A DNA stretch of 64,000 nt from an uncultured Alistipes sp. (GTDB lineage Bacteria > Bacteroidota > Bacteroidia > Bacteroidales > Rikenellaceae): the NCBI GenBank assembly GCA_910576555.1, contig CAJTIY010000006.1, positions 62,001 to 126,000 of the forward strand, read 5' to 3'. Of the stretch, positions 52,616 through 60,099 are shown in pieces. Below the pieces are notes generated by a model that made no database searches, had not been told where the DNA came from, and saw only the letters and a program-made list of their open reading frames with translations. Position 1 is the first letter of the stretch; every line of letters begins with the position of its first letter. Made by a program: the position numbers and the translations under genes.

Positions 52616-53635
52616 TCAGCGGATGGCCAGCTGGCGCCCGGGCTGGAGCCGCTCGCCGGGCTTGAGGCGGTTGAGGCGCTCGACCGAGCGGGTGCGGATC
52701 GCGTAGGACTGTCCCACGGCGTAGGCCGTCTCGCCCTCGCGGCAGAGGTGGTGGCGGGCATTGCCCTCCCAGCGCCTGCGCTTGCGCTCGATGTAGATCA
52801 CCTCGCCGGTCATGGGCTGCGCCCGCTTGTCGGTCAGGTCGTTGAACTTGCGCAGGTTGCGCGGCGCGAGGCGGAACAGCTCGCCGAGGCGCTCGAACGT
52901 GTCGCCCTCCTTCGCGAGGATGTAGTGCACGCCGTTGGTGGCGTAGACGTCGTAGCCGCAGTGGGCGTTGATCGTTACGCGGTAGTCGTCGGGATCGATC
53001 AGCGAAGTCGATGCCGCGGCCGTCTCGACGCTCGTCTGCTCGGAGAACCACGCCTCGGGATCGGTGCGGCCGCCCGTGCGCGAGGCGTAGAGTCGCTCGC
53101 CGTCGTTGCGGTCGAGCAGGTAGAGCTCGTTCTCCTCGATGATGCGCACGAGCCGCTGCGCATAGTCGGGAGCCGTGGCGTAGCCCGCCGCCTTGAGGCC
53201 CCGCGCCCAGCTCTTGTAGTCGGACGAGGAGTAGGCGAAGAGCGAGTCGTAGCGCGGCTGCCGGTCGAGGAACTCCGCATGGTCGAGGAACGAGGCCTCG
53301 ACCGAAGGGTAGGCGCGGAAGCATTCGCCCGGCGCGTCGTCGTCGTGGTAGACCGTCTCGCCCTGCCAGCCGCGCTTGCACTTGATGCCGAAGTGGTTGT
53401 TCGACTGCACCGAGAGGCGGCTGTTGCCGCAGTCCGATTCGAGGATGCCCTGCGCCATCGTGATGCTGGCCGGAATGCCGTAGCGCTCCATGTGCCGCAC
53501 GGCGATGGACTTGTATTTGTCGATGTACTCCTCGCGCGTCTGCCGGCTCTTGCGCGGCGCGGCCGGCTGGGCGGCCGAGGCGAGGCCTGCGACGAAGATC
53601 GCCGCGAGGAAAATTGCGTTTCTGGAAAAAATCAT
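52616..53635 (-). CDS. Secreted glucosaminidase (GH73) with LysM domains
   Basis: Cuts peptidoglycan glycan strands. The start at 53635 (MIFSRNAIFLAAIFVAGLAS) gives a good signal peptide; an ATG six codons earlier would lie at the predicted transcription start. The 339-residue product has a GH73 domain at about 35-180 (YIDKYKSIAVRHMERYGIPA, ASITMAQGILESDCGNS with catalytic Glu, NNHFGIKCKRGW) and two LysM-like units near 235-290 and 300-339 (REGETAYAVGQSYAIR). Divergent from the DUF4254 gene with overlapping promoters. Confidence 0.9.
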   Translation of the reverse strand: MIFSRNAIFLAAIFVAGLASAAQPAAPRKSRQTREEYIDKYKSIAVRHMERYGIPASITMAQGILESDCGNSRLSVQSNNHFGIKCKRGWQGETVYHDDDAPGECFRAYPSVEASFLDHAEFLDRQPRYDSLFAYSSSDYKSWARGLKAAGYATAPDYAQRLVRIIEENELYLLDRNDGERLYASRTGGRTDPEAWFSEQTSVETAAASTSLIDPDDYRVTINAHCGYDVYATNGVHYILAKEGDTFERLGELFRLAPRNLRKFNDLTDKRAQPMTGEVIYIERKRRRWEGNARHHLCREGETAYAVGQSYAIRTRSVERLNRLKPGERLQPGRQLAIR

Positions 53636-53667
53636 TATCTTTGTTGAATCCATACCGAGCAAAGGTA
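53614..53667. promoter_or_regulatory. Crossing divergent promoters of the glucosaminidase and DUF4254 genes
   Basis: Plus: TTG (53614-53616), 19 bases, TATCTTTG (53636-53643), 65 bases before the DUF4254 ATG. Minus: TACCTTTG read from 53667 to 53660. The plus promoter lies inside the start of the minus gene, so each transcript crosses the other promoter. Confidence 0.65.
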
Positions 53668-53708
53668 GGATTTTCCGACGAAAATAACAACACACAAACG
53701 ACCCGACT

Positions 53709-54314
53709 ATGTTTACCGAACACGCAAATTCGATTTTCGACCGCGCCATCGCCGATTATCACCTCCACGACGACGTGGACCGCCCCATGGAGAACCCCTA
53801 CGAGGCCTCCTCGCTCGATGCGCTGCTCTACCGCAAGAACTGGATCGACACGGTGCAGTGGCATCTGGAGGACATCATCCGCGACCCGCAGATCGATCCG
53901 GCGGAGGCGCTCCTGATCAAGCGCCGCATCGACAAGTCGAATCAGGACCGCACCGACATGGTGGAGTACATCGACTCCTACCTGCTCGAAAAGTACCGGG
54001 AGGTGACCCCCGCGGCCGATGCGCGGCTCAACACCGAGACCCCGGCGTGGGCCATCGACCGCCTGTCGATCCTCGCGCTGAAGATCTACCACATGGAGCG
54101 CGAGACCGAGCGCACGGACGTGGGCGAGGAGCACCTCGCGTCGTGCCGCCGGAAGCTCGAGGTGCTGCGGACGCAGCGGGTCGACCTTTCGCGGGCGATC
54201 GAGGAGCTGATCGAGGACATTGAGGCGGGCCGCAAATACATGAAGACCTACAAACAGATGAAGATGTACAACGACCCGGCGCTCAATCCGGTGCTCTATG
54301 GCACGAAAAAGTAG
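53709..54314 (+). CDS. DUF4254 protein
   Basis: The 201-residue product is almost wholly helical: YHLHDDVDRPMENPYEASSL, then LLYRKNWIDTVQWHLEDIIRDP and DKSNQDRTDMVEYIDSYLL, matching DUF4254, which in Bacteroidetes always appears just before a GT9-type glycosyltransferase. It overlaps the next gene by 17 bases, so the two are translated together. No signal peptide. The function is unknown; a partner or regulator of the glycosyltransferase is a fair inference from the constant pairing. Confidence 0.85.
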   Translation: MFTEHANSIFDRAIADYHLHDDVDRPMENPYEASSLDALLYRKNWIDTVQWHLEDIIRDPQIDPAEALLIKRRIDKSNQDRTDMVEYIDSYLLEKYREVTPAADARLNTETPAWAIDRLSILALKIYHMERETERTDVGEEHLASCRRKLEVLRTQRVDLSRAIEELIEDIEAGRKYMKTYKQMKMYNDPALNPVLYGTKK

Positions 54315-55464
54315 TGCGCCGGAGCGTCCGGCCGCAGCCGACGGGCTTGCGGATGAGGATGTCCGGAGTGTTTCCGCATCTGAGTCCGGTCGCCGCCGAG
54401 GGGAGGCCGTGCCCGCGTCCGGCGCCGGTGCTCCGGCTTCCGCGCCGGCGCCCTGCCGCCATCTGCTGGTCGTGCGCACCTCGGCGATGGGCGACGTGGC
54501 GATGCTGCCCCACGCCCTGCGGGCGCTGCGGGCGGCCTTTCCCGGGCTGCGGATCACGGTGGCGACGCAAAAGCTCTTCCGCCCCTTCTTCGCCGGGCTC
54601 GACGTGGCCTTTCTCGACGTCGATCTGCGCGGGGAGCACCGCACCCTCGCGGGCATGTGGCGGCTGGCGGCCGAGGCGCGGCGGCTGGGCGTCGATGCCG
54701 TGGCCGACGTGCACGACGTGCTGCGTTCGAAGGCGCTGCGGCTCGCGCTGCGGCTGCACGGGATTCCCGTGGCCCGCATCCGCAAGGGGCGCGCCGAGAA
54801 GCGGCGTCTGATCCGCAGCGGCGCGACCGGTGCCGAGCCGCTGCGCCACACGGTGCTGCGCTACTGCGACGTCTTCCGCCGGCTGGGCTTCGACGTGGCC
54901 GATCCGGCTCCGGCGGTGCACCCCGGATGCGCCGGGGGGAGCGATCCTTTCGGCCCGAAAGAGGGCGCGTGGGTCGGCTTCGCCCCCTTCTCCGCCCACC
55001 GGGGCAAAACCTACCCCGAGCCGCAGTGCGAGGAGCTCGTGCGGCTGCTGTCCGCGCGCTACGACCGGGTGTTCATTCACGGCGGCGGGGGCGACGAGCA
55101 GCGCTTCGCCGAGCGGATGGAGGCGGCGTATCCCAACGTCACGGCGCTCTTCGGCAAGGTGCGCTTCGCCGGGGAAATCGACCTCATCGCGCGTCTGGAC
55201 TGCCTCGTGACGATGGATTCGCTGGCGATGCACCTCGCGGCGCTCACGGCGACGCCCGTCGTTTCGGTCTGGGGCGCGACCCATCCCGCGTTGGGGTTCC
55301 TCGGCTACGGAGCCGATCCGCGGGGTGCGGTGCAGGCCGACCTGCCCTGCCGGCCCTGCTCGGTCTACGGGGCCAAGCCCTGCCGCTACGGCGACTACCG
55401 CTGTCTGACGTCGATCGCGCCGCAGACGATCGTCGACCGCGTGGCGGAGACGATCGGACGCTGA
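54298..55464 (+). CDS. GT9-family heptosyltransferase-like enzyme
   Basis: Adds a sugar (heptose in characterised members) to the lipopolysaccharide core at the inner membrane. The 388-residue product has a 50-residue Ala/Gly/Ser-rich, probably disordered N-terminal extension, then HLLVVRTSAMGDVAMLPHAL (GT9 N-terminal motif), PFSAHRGKTYPEPQCEELV near 230 and VTMDSLAMHLAALTATPVVSVWGATHP near 305, which binds the donor. The extension is unusual; the true start might be an internal codon nearer residue 50. It overlaps the DUF4254 gene. Confidence 0.88.
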   Translation: MARKSSAPERPAAADGLADEDVRSVSASESGRRRGEAVPASGAGAPASAPAPCRHLLVVRTSAMGDVAMLPHALRALRAAFPGLRITVATQKLFRPFFAGLDVAFLDVDLRGEHRTLAGMWRLAAEARRLGVDAVADVHDVLRSKALRLALRLHGIPVARIRKGRAEKRRLIRSGATGAEPLRHTVLRYCDVFRRLGFDVADPAPAVHPGCAGGSDPFGPKEGAWVGFAPFSAHRGKTYPEPQCEELVRLLSARYDRVFIHGGGGDEQRFAERMEAAYPNVTALFGKVRFAGEIDLIARLDCLVTMDSLAMHLAALTATPVVSVWGATHPALGFLGYGADPRGAVQADLPCRPCSVYGAKPCRYGDYRCLTSIAPQTIVDRVAETIGR

Positions 55465-55471
55465 ATTCGGA

Positions 55472-55516
55472 AAAAGCGCAAGAGGCCCGCAGTCGATGCG
55501 GGCCTCTTGCGCTTTT
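55472..55516. terminator. Bidirectional terminator between GT9 and nfnB
   Basis: A perfect 20-bp stem: AAAAGCGCAAGAGGCCCGCA (55472-55491) and its complement (55497-55516), loop GTCGA. A runs before and T runs after let it work for both converging operons. Confidence 0.93.
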
Positions 55517-55653
55517 CAGGGTGCGGGGCGTTTCGTGCTATTTTGGGGTGTTTCGCCGGCGGCGGCAGGGGCGCACGGACCGACGGCGAATGGCGGCCCG
55601 CTGCGGGTGCGGCGAACCGCCGACTTCGCATGACGGAGCCGCCATCATGCGGT

Positions 55654-57054
55654 TTATCGCCGCCCTTCGTCCGCCTTTCCGCGGATGTAGGCGTCGATCG
55701 CCTGTGCGGCTTTGCGGCCGGCGCCCATCGCGAGGATCACCGTTGCGGCGCCCGTCACGGCGTCGCCGCCGGCGAAGACCCCCTCGCGCGTCGTGGCGCC
55801 CGCCTCGTCGGCCTCGATGCAGCCGCGCCGCGTGGTCTCCAGCCCGGGCGTCGTCGAGGCGATCAGCGGGTTGGGCGAGGTGCCCAGCGCCATGATTACC
55901 GTGTCGCAGGCGATCTCGAACTCCGAGCCGGGCTTTTCGACGGGCGAGCGACGGCCGCTCGCGTCGGGCTCGCCCAGCTCCATCTCCACGCAGCGGAGGC
56001 CCGTGACCCAGCCGCGTTCGTCGCCCAGCACCTCCACGGGGTTGGCGAGCATGCGGAAGGCGATGCCCTCCTCTTTGGCGTGGTGCACCTCCTCGGCGCG
56101 GGCCGGGAGCTCCTTCTCCGAGCGGCGATAGACGATCGTCGCCTCGGCGCCCAGCCGTCGGGCCGTGCGCACGGCATCCATCGCCACGTTGCCGCCGCCG
56201 ACCACCACCGCCCGCCGTCCGACGTGGATCGGCGTGTCGTACGACGCGTCGTAGGCGTGCATCAGGTTGGCGCGCGTGAGGAACTCGTTGGCCGAGACCA
56301 CGCCGTTGAGGTTCTCGCCCGGGATCCCCATGAAGCGGGGCAGACCGGCGCCCGAGCCGATGAATACGGCGTCGTAGCCCTCCTCGTCGAGCAGCGAGTC
56401 GACCGTGACGGTGCGTCCCACCACCACGTCGGTCTCGAAGACGACGCCCAGCTTCTTCACCTCCTCGATTTCGCGGGCCACGATCCGCTGCTTGGGCAGA
56501 CGGAACTCCGGGATGCCGTAGACCAGCACGCCGCCCACCTCGTGGAGCGCCTCGAAGACCGTGACGTCGTAGCCCGCCTTCGCCAGATCGCTGGCGCAGG
56601 CCAGTCCTGCGGGGCCGCTGCCCACGACCGCCACGCGGTGTCCGTTGCGGGGCGCCGGGGCCGGCGCAGCGTTCTGCGCGAGCTTCCAGTCGCCGACGAA
56701 GCGCTCGAGCTTGCCGATGGCCACCGGCTCGCCCTTGATGCCCACCACACACGCTCCTTCGCACTGGGTCTCCTGCGGGCAGACGCGGCCGCAGATCGAC
56801 GGCAGCGAGCTGTCGCGCGCGATGGTGTCGGCGGCGCGCTGCAGGTCGCCCTCGTGCAGCGCCGCGATGAAGTAGGGAATGGCGATCCCCACGGGGCAGG
56901 CCGCCACGCAGCGGGGATTCTTGCAGTGCAGGCAGCGCGACGCCTCGAGCGTCGCCTCCTGCAGGTCGTAACCGAGGCAGACCTCCCCGAAGTCGGTCGC
57001 CCGTTTGGCCGGATCCTCTTCGCGCACCGGCACGCGCGGTATTCTGTTCGCCAT
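55654..57054 (-). CDS. nfnB: NfnB-type large subunit (GltD-like NADPH oxidoreductase)
   Basis: The 466-residue product is of the small-glutamate-synthase/NfnB group. It has two 4Fe-4S motifs near residues 41-55 (CLHCKNPRCVAACP) and 88-103 (CGRVCPQETQCEGAC), FAD-binding VAVVGSGPAGLACASDLA near 140, NAD(P)-binding AVVVGGGNVAMDAVRTARR near 285 and GVFAGGDAVTGAATVI near 430. The gene lies 2 bases behind nfnA, so the product belongs to NfnAB, which couples NADH and reduced ferredoxin to NADP by electron bifurcation, rather than to a glutamate synthase; no gltB is near. Confidence 0.88.
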   Translation of the reverse strand: MANRIPRVPVREEDPAKRATDFGEVCLGYDLQEATLEASRCLHCKNPRCVAACPVGIAIPYFIAALHEGDLQRAADTIARDSSLPSICGRVCPQETQCEGACVVGIKGEPVAIGKLERFVGDWKLAQNAAPAPAPRNGHRVAVVGSGPAGLACASDLAKAGYDVTVFEALHEVGGVLVYGIPEFRLPKQRIVAREIEEVKKLGVVFETDVVVGRTVTVDSLLDEEGYDAVFIGSGAGLPRFMGIPGENLNGVVSANEFLTRANLMHAYDASYDTPIHVGRRAVVVGGGNVAMDAVRTARRLGAEATIVYRRSEKELPARAEEVHHAKEEGIAFRMLANPVEVLGDERGWVTGLRCVEMELGEPDASGRRSPVEKPGSEFEIACDTVIMALGTSPNPLIASTTPGLETTRRGCIEADEAGATTREGVFAGGDAVTGAATVILAMGAGRKAAQAIDAYIRGKADEGRR

Positions 57055-57056
57055 GA

Positions 57057-57938
57057 CTATTTGTCCAATCCTATTTTACATACGTGACCCGCGGCACGCT
57101 CGGCCTCGATGGCCGCGGCGCGCTGCTCCTGCGTGCGGTACATGCCCTGACGGCGCATCGCTTCGTCGAAGTCGACCTCGTGTCCGTCGAACTCGGGGCC
57201 CTCGACGCAGGTGAAGCGCGTGCTCCCGGCCACCGTCACGCGGCAGGCGCCGCACATGCCCGTGCCGTCGACCATCAGCGCGTTGAGCGACACGGTGGTC
57301 TTCAGGTCGTATTTGCGGGTCGTGAGGGCCACGAATTTCATCATGATCATCGGGCCGATGGCCACGCACTCGTCGTAGCGGGCCCCTTCGGCGATCAGCT
57401 TTTCGAGCAGCTGCGTGACGAGCCCCTTGAATCCTTCCGAGCCGTCGTCGGTGGCGATGTGGAGGTGCGACGCCACGGCGCGCATCTCGTCGGTGTAGAT
57501 CAGCATGTCGCGCGTCTTGGCGCCGATGATGACGTCGGCCTCGACGCCGTGTTCGTGCAGCCACTTGACCTGCGGGTAGACCGGGGCCGTGCCCACGCCG
57601 CCCGCGATGAAGATATAGCGGCGCTGCCGCAGCGCTTCGATCGGTTCGGCGACGAACTCCGAGGGGCGGCCCAGCGGGCCCGCGAAGTCGGCGAGGCGGT
57701 CGCCCGCTCCGAGGGCGCAGATCTTGCGCGTCGAGACGCCGATGGCCTGCGTGACGATGGTCACGCTCCCCTCCTCGGGGTCGAAGTCGGAGATGGTGAG
57801 CGGAATGCGTTCGCCGCATGCGTCGGTGCGTACGATGACGAATTGTCCCGGTCGGGCCGACCGGGCGACGCGCGGCGCGAGGATCTTCATGAGCCAGATG
57901 CCTTCGGCCAAGAGGCGTTTTTCGAGTATGGGATACAT
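57057..57938 (-). CDS. nfnA: NfnA-type small subunit (ferredoxin-NADP reductase-like)
   Basis: The 293-residue product has an FAD-binding domain (PLTISDFDPEEGSVTIV near 50), an NAD-binding domain (YIFIAGGVGTAPVYPQVKWL near 110), and a C-terminal 2Fe-2S site, VDGTGMCGACRVTV plus FTCVEGPEFDG, with three Cys and a nearby Asp, the unusual ligand set known from NfnA. In NfnAB it holds the NADH-side FAD and 2Fe-2S cluster. Dihydroorotate dehydrogenase electron-transfer subunits are related, but the NfnB neighbour decides the call. Confidence 0.88.
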   Translation of the reverse strand: MYPILEKRLLAEGIWLMKILAPRVARSARPGQFVIVRTDACGERIPLTISDFDPEEGSVTIVTQAIGVSTRKICALGAGDRLADFAGPLGRPSEFVAEPIEALRQRRYIFIAGGVGTAPVYPQVKWLHEHGVEADVIIGAKTRDMLIYTDEMRAVASHLHIATDDGSEGFKGLVTQLLEKLIAEGARYDECVAIGPMIMMKFVALTTRKYDLKTTVSLNALMVDGTGMCGACRVTVAGSTRFTCVEGPEFDGHEVDFDEAMRRQGMYRTQEQRAAAIEAERAAGHVCKIGLDK

Positions 57939-57977
57939 AGGAATCGTTTGGGTCTTTCAATCGTGTGCGGTGCGGCG

Positions 57978-59054
57978 TCACTCCTCGACGATCGCCGTGA
58001 TGCGCAGCCGCCGCATCGGCCGGTCGGGGTCGTCGGTGACGACGACGAGGAACGCGCTCGCGGGTCCGAACTCCGCCTGTGCGGGATCGAACGTCACGGA
58101 GGCTTCGAGCCGGCCTCCGGGGGCGATCCGCGCACCCGGCGCGAGCGACGTCGCGATGCGGTCGTCGTGCTCGACGGCCCGCACGACGAGCGGCGCGGTG
58201 CCCGTGTTGCGGAGTGCGAAGGTGCGGCGCTGCGCTCCTTTGCCGTATTTTACGGTCCCGAATTTAAGAATATTTTCCGACAATTCCGAAACCGGGCGGG
58301 GTGCGCCCTGCTTCGGAGGGGTGTCGACGCCGATCGCGTGCACGGTCAGCAGCGTGCCTTCGGTGCGGCCGTCGACGAGGACCTCCATCGCGTCGCGCAG
58401 CGTGCCGTAGCGGGGCTCCGCGGCGGGGATGCGGGCGATGAAGTTGATCTCGCCCCGCTCGCCGGGTTCGATCCGCTGCGGGTAGCGCACCTCCACGACG
58501 CCGCTTTCGGTGCGGGGGCGCAATTCGAGGCGGACGGACCGCTGCGAGGCGTTCACGTATCCGACGGAGGCCTGCTTGGGCGAGCCGGGATATAAATAGG
58601 AGAGGGCGCAGAGCGTCTGCGCGAGGCGCAGGCCGCCGCCCGCATCGACGGGGTAGAGCTCTTCGAGGCTTTTCGGGCGGGGCGCGACGGTGCCGCGGAT
58701 GGTGAGCGTCGCGATTTTCCGCCGCTCGGCGGAGTAGACCCCCAGCTCCTTCTCGAAGATGCCGGGGCGACCTGCGGGGTCGAACGTCACCTTCACGGCG
58801 GTCTCCTCGCCGGGGAGCAGCGGCCGTTTCGAGAATTCGGGCACCGTGCAGCCGCACGAGGTTACCACGTCGAGCAGCACGACGGGCGCCGTGCCGCGGT
58901 TCACGCCCCGGAACGTATGGCTCACGCGCCCGTCCGTTTCGCGGATCGTGCCGAAGTCCCATGCGGCGGGCTCGAAGACGATCTGTGCGCGCAGCGGGGT
59001 CGCTGCGAGCCATAATGCGAAGAAAACTAGTATTTTAGCGGTCGTTCGTGCCAT
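57978..59054 (-). CDS. Secreted DUF1573 protein with ASH-like beta-sandwich domains
   Basis: The start at 59054 (MARTTAKILVFFALWLAATP) gives a clear signal peptide, cleaved near RAQ. The 358-residue product has a DUF1573 domain at about 25-110: FEPAAWDFGTIRETDGRVSHTF, LLDVVTSCGCTVPEFSKRPL and TFDPAGRPGIFEKELGVYS. A second similar unit lies at about 255-358 (LKFGTVKYGKGAQRRTFALRNTG). Such proteins are periplasmic or surface-exposed; their job is unknown. It lies 39 bases upstream of nfnA on the same strand, so cotranscription is possible although the functions are not obviously linked. Confidence 0.85.
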   Translation of the reverse strand: MARTTAKILVFFALWLAATPLRAQIVFEPAAWDFGTIRETDGRVSHTFRGVNRGTAPVVLLDVVTSCGCTVPEFSKRPLLPGEETAVKVTFDPAGRPGIFEKELGVYSAERRKIATLTIRGTVAPRPKSLEELYPVDAGGGLRLAQTLCALSYLYPGSPKQASVGYVNASQRSVRLELRPRTESGVVEVRYPQRIEPGERGEINFIARIPAAEPRYGTLRDAMEVLVDGRTEGTLLTVHAIGVDTPPKQGAPRPVSELSENILKFGTVKYGKGAQRRTFALRNTGTAPLVVRAVEHDDRIATSLAPGARIAPGGRLEASVTFDPAQAEFGPASAFLVVVTDDPDRPMRRLRITAIVEE

Positions 59055-59077
59055 GCGTTTGCCTCTTGTCCGATATG

Positions 59078-59085
59078 CAAAGATA
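59078..59085 (-). promoter_or_regulatory. -7 box of the DUF1573 gene
   Basis: TATCTTTG read from 59085 to 59078 on the minus strand, 23 bases before the ATG at 59054; TTG at 59110-59108 is at a loose 22-base distance. Confidence 0.6.
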
Positions 59086-59114
59086 TATTTTTTGCGAAAA
59101 AAACGTGCAATAAT

Positions 59115-59145
59115 TTTGCAGGAACGGATTTTTGCTCTATATTTG
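59115..59145 (+). promoter_or_regulatory. Promoter of the tRNA-Asn gene
   Basis: TTTG (59115-59118), 19 bases, TATATTTG (59138-59145), 32 bases before the tRNA. Confidence 0.8.
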
Positions 59146-59177
59146 CACTCCGAAACGAGGATACAACGTTTCGAAAA

Positions 59178-59254
59178 GCCTGAATAGCTCAGTTGGTTAG
59201 AGCACATGACTGTTAATCATGGGGTCCTAGGTTCAAGTCCTTGTTCAGGCGCCA
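59178..59254 (+). tRNA. tRNA-Asn (GTT)
   Basis: Acceptor GCCTGAA/TTCAGGC, D arm AGCTCAGTTGGTTAGAGC, anticodon loop CTGTTAA (anticodon GTT), T arm with GTTCAAGTC, discriminator G and an encoded CCA (59252-59254). Confidence 0.96.
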
Positions 59255-59353
59255 ATGCGCGAGGGTTGCGTAAGGTTCTTTAAAAAACTGCAAGGGATGT
59301 TCCGCGAGGAGCATCGGGCGCGAGTTGCCTTTGCAGTCCCAAGCCATTCTTTC

Positions 59354-59428
59354 GGGAGCTTAGCTCAGCTGGTTCAGAGCGTCTGCCTTACAAGCAGAGG
59401 GTCGGGGGTTCGAATCCCTCAGCTCCCA
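59354..59428 (+). tRNA. tRNA-Val (TAC), first copy
   Basis: Acceptor GGGAGCT/AGCTCCC, anticodon loop CTTACAA (anticodon TAC), T arm GGGGGTTCGAATCCCTC, discriminator A. CCA is not encoded. Identical to the copy at 59717-59791. Confidence 0.96.
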
Positions 59429-59433
59429 CACCG

Positions 59434-59467
59434 AAAGCCACTTACAGCGATGCAAGCGGCTTTTTTT
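59434..59467 (+). terminator. Terminator-like hairpin after the first tRNA-Val
   Basis: AAAGCC (59434-59439) pairs with GGCTTT (59458-59463), inner CTT/AAG, followed by seven T. The next tRNA begins six bases later. Confidence 0.65.
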
Positions 59468-59472
59468 ATGAC

Positions 59473-59550
59473 GGGAGCATAGCTCAGTTGGTTTAGAGCG
59501 CCTGCTCGACAAGCAGGAGGTCTGCGGTTCAAATCCGCATGTTCCCACCA
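59473..59550 (+). tRNA. tRNA-Val (GAC)
   Basis: Acceptor GGGAGCA/TGTTCCC with one G-T pair, anticodon stem CCTGC/GCAGG around loop TCGACAA (anticodon GAC), T arm TGCGGTTCAAATCCGCA, discriminator A and encoded CCA (59548-59550). Confidence 0.95.
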
Positions 59551-59558
59551 AGAAAATC

Positions 59559-59589
59559 AAGCGGTTGCACCGATGCGGCCGCTTTTTTT
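59559..59589 (+). terminator. Terminator of the tRNA-Asn/Val group
   Basis: AAGCGG (59559-59564) pairs with CCGCTT (59579-59584), extended inside by TTGC/GCGG, followed by seven T. Confidence 0.8.
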
Positions 59590-59665
59590 CGCGCTCTTCG
59601 TATTGAACCGGTACACAGCTCCGGCCGCGGAACCGGCGAAAAAGAGGATGAAAATGGGCTGCGGA

Positions 59666-59697
59666 TTTGCGGATGTGATTTATTTGTCCTATATTTG
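59666..59697 (+). promoter_or_regulatory. Promoter of the second tRNA-Val (TAC)
   Basis: TTTG (59666-59669), 20 bases, TATATTTG (59690-59697), 19 bases before the tRNA. Very similar to the tRNA-Asn promoter. Confidence 0.8.
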
Positions 59698-59716
59698 CAC
59701 CCGCAACAAGCAATAA

Positions 59717-59791
59717 GGGAGCTTAGCTCAGCTGGTTCAGAGCGTCTGCCTTACAAGCAGAGGGTCGGGGGTTCGAATCCCTCAGCTCCCA
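59717..59791 (+). tRNA. tRNA-Val (TAC), second copy
   Basis: All 75 bases equal the copy at 59354-59428: acceptor GGGAGCT/AGCTCCC, anticodon TAC in loop CTTACAA, discriminator A, no encoded CCA. Its own promoter and terminator flank it. Confidence 0.96.
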
Positions 59792-59811
59792 CGACATCGA
59801 AATGAAAACCG

Positions 59812-59834
59812 ACCGCTCCCGAGAGCGGTTTTTT
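59812..59834 (+). terminator. Terminator of the second tRNA-Val
   Basis: ACCGCTC (59812-59818) pairs with GAGCGGT (59823-59829), loop CCGA, followed by TTTTTT. Confidence 0.85.
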
Positions 59835-60099
59835 CGTTTTTCGCGGGTGTCTCCCGTCCGTCTCTCCGCGGCGGCGATCGGTCGATTCCGGCCCCTTTTT
59901 CCTATCTGATCGTTTTTCAGCGCATTTGCATCCTTATGCCCGTACTCGATGCCGAAGTCCGTCGTCGTGCTACCCGCCCCTTCCATCGTCGGGGACGACG
60001 TCTGTAGGCGGACGCTGTGCGGTGCAGGGGCGGCACGGCCGCAGGCGGCGCTTTGCATCTTTTTTGCAGGCGGAAATCCGAACAAACCGAATTTTTCCC

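Noticed and set aside
55654..57054. Small subunit of glutamate synthase
   Set aside because: No large subunit gene is near, and the NfnA-type partner is two bases away.
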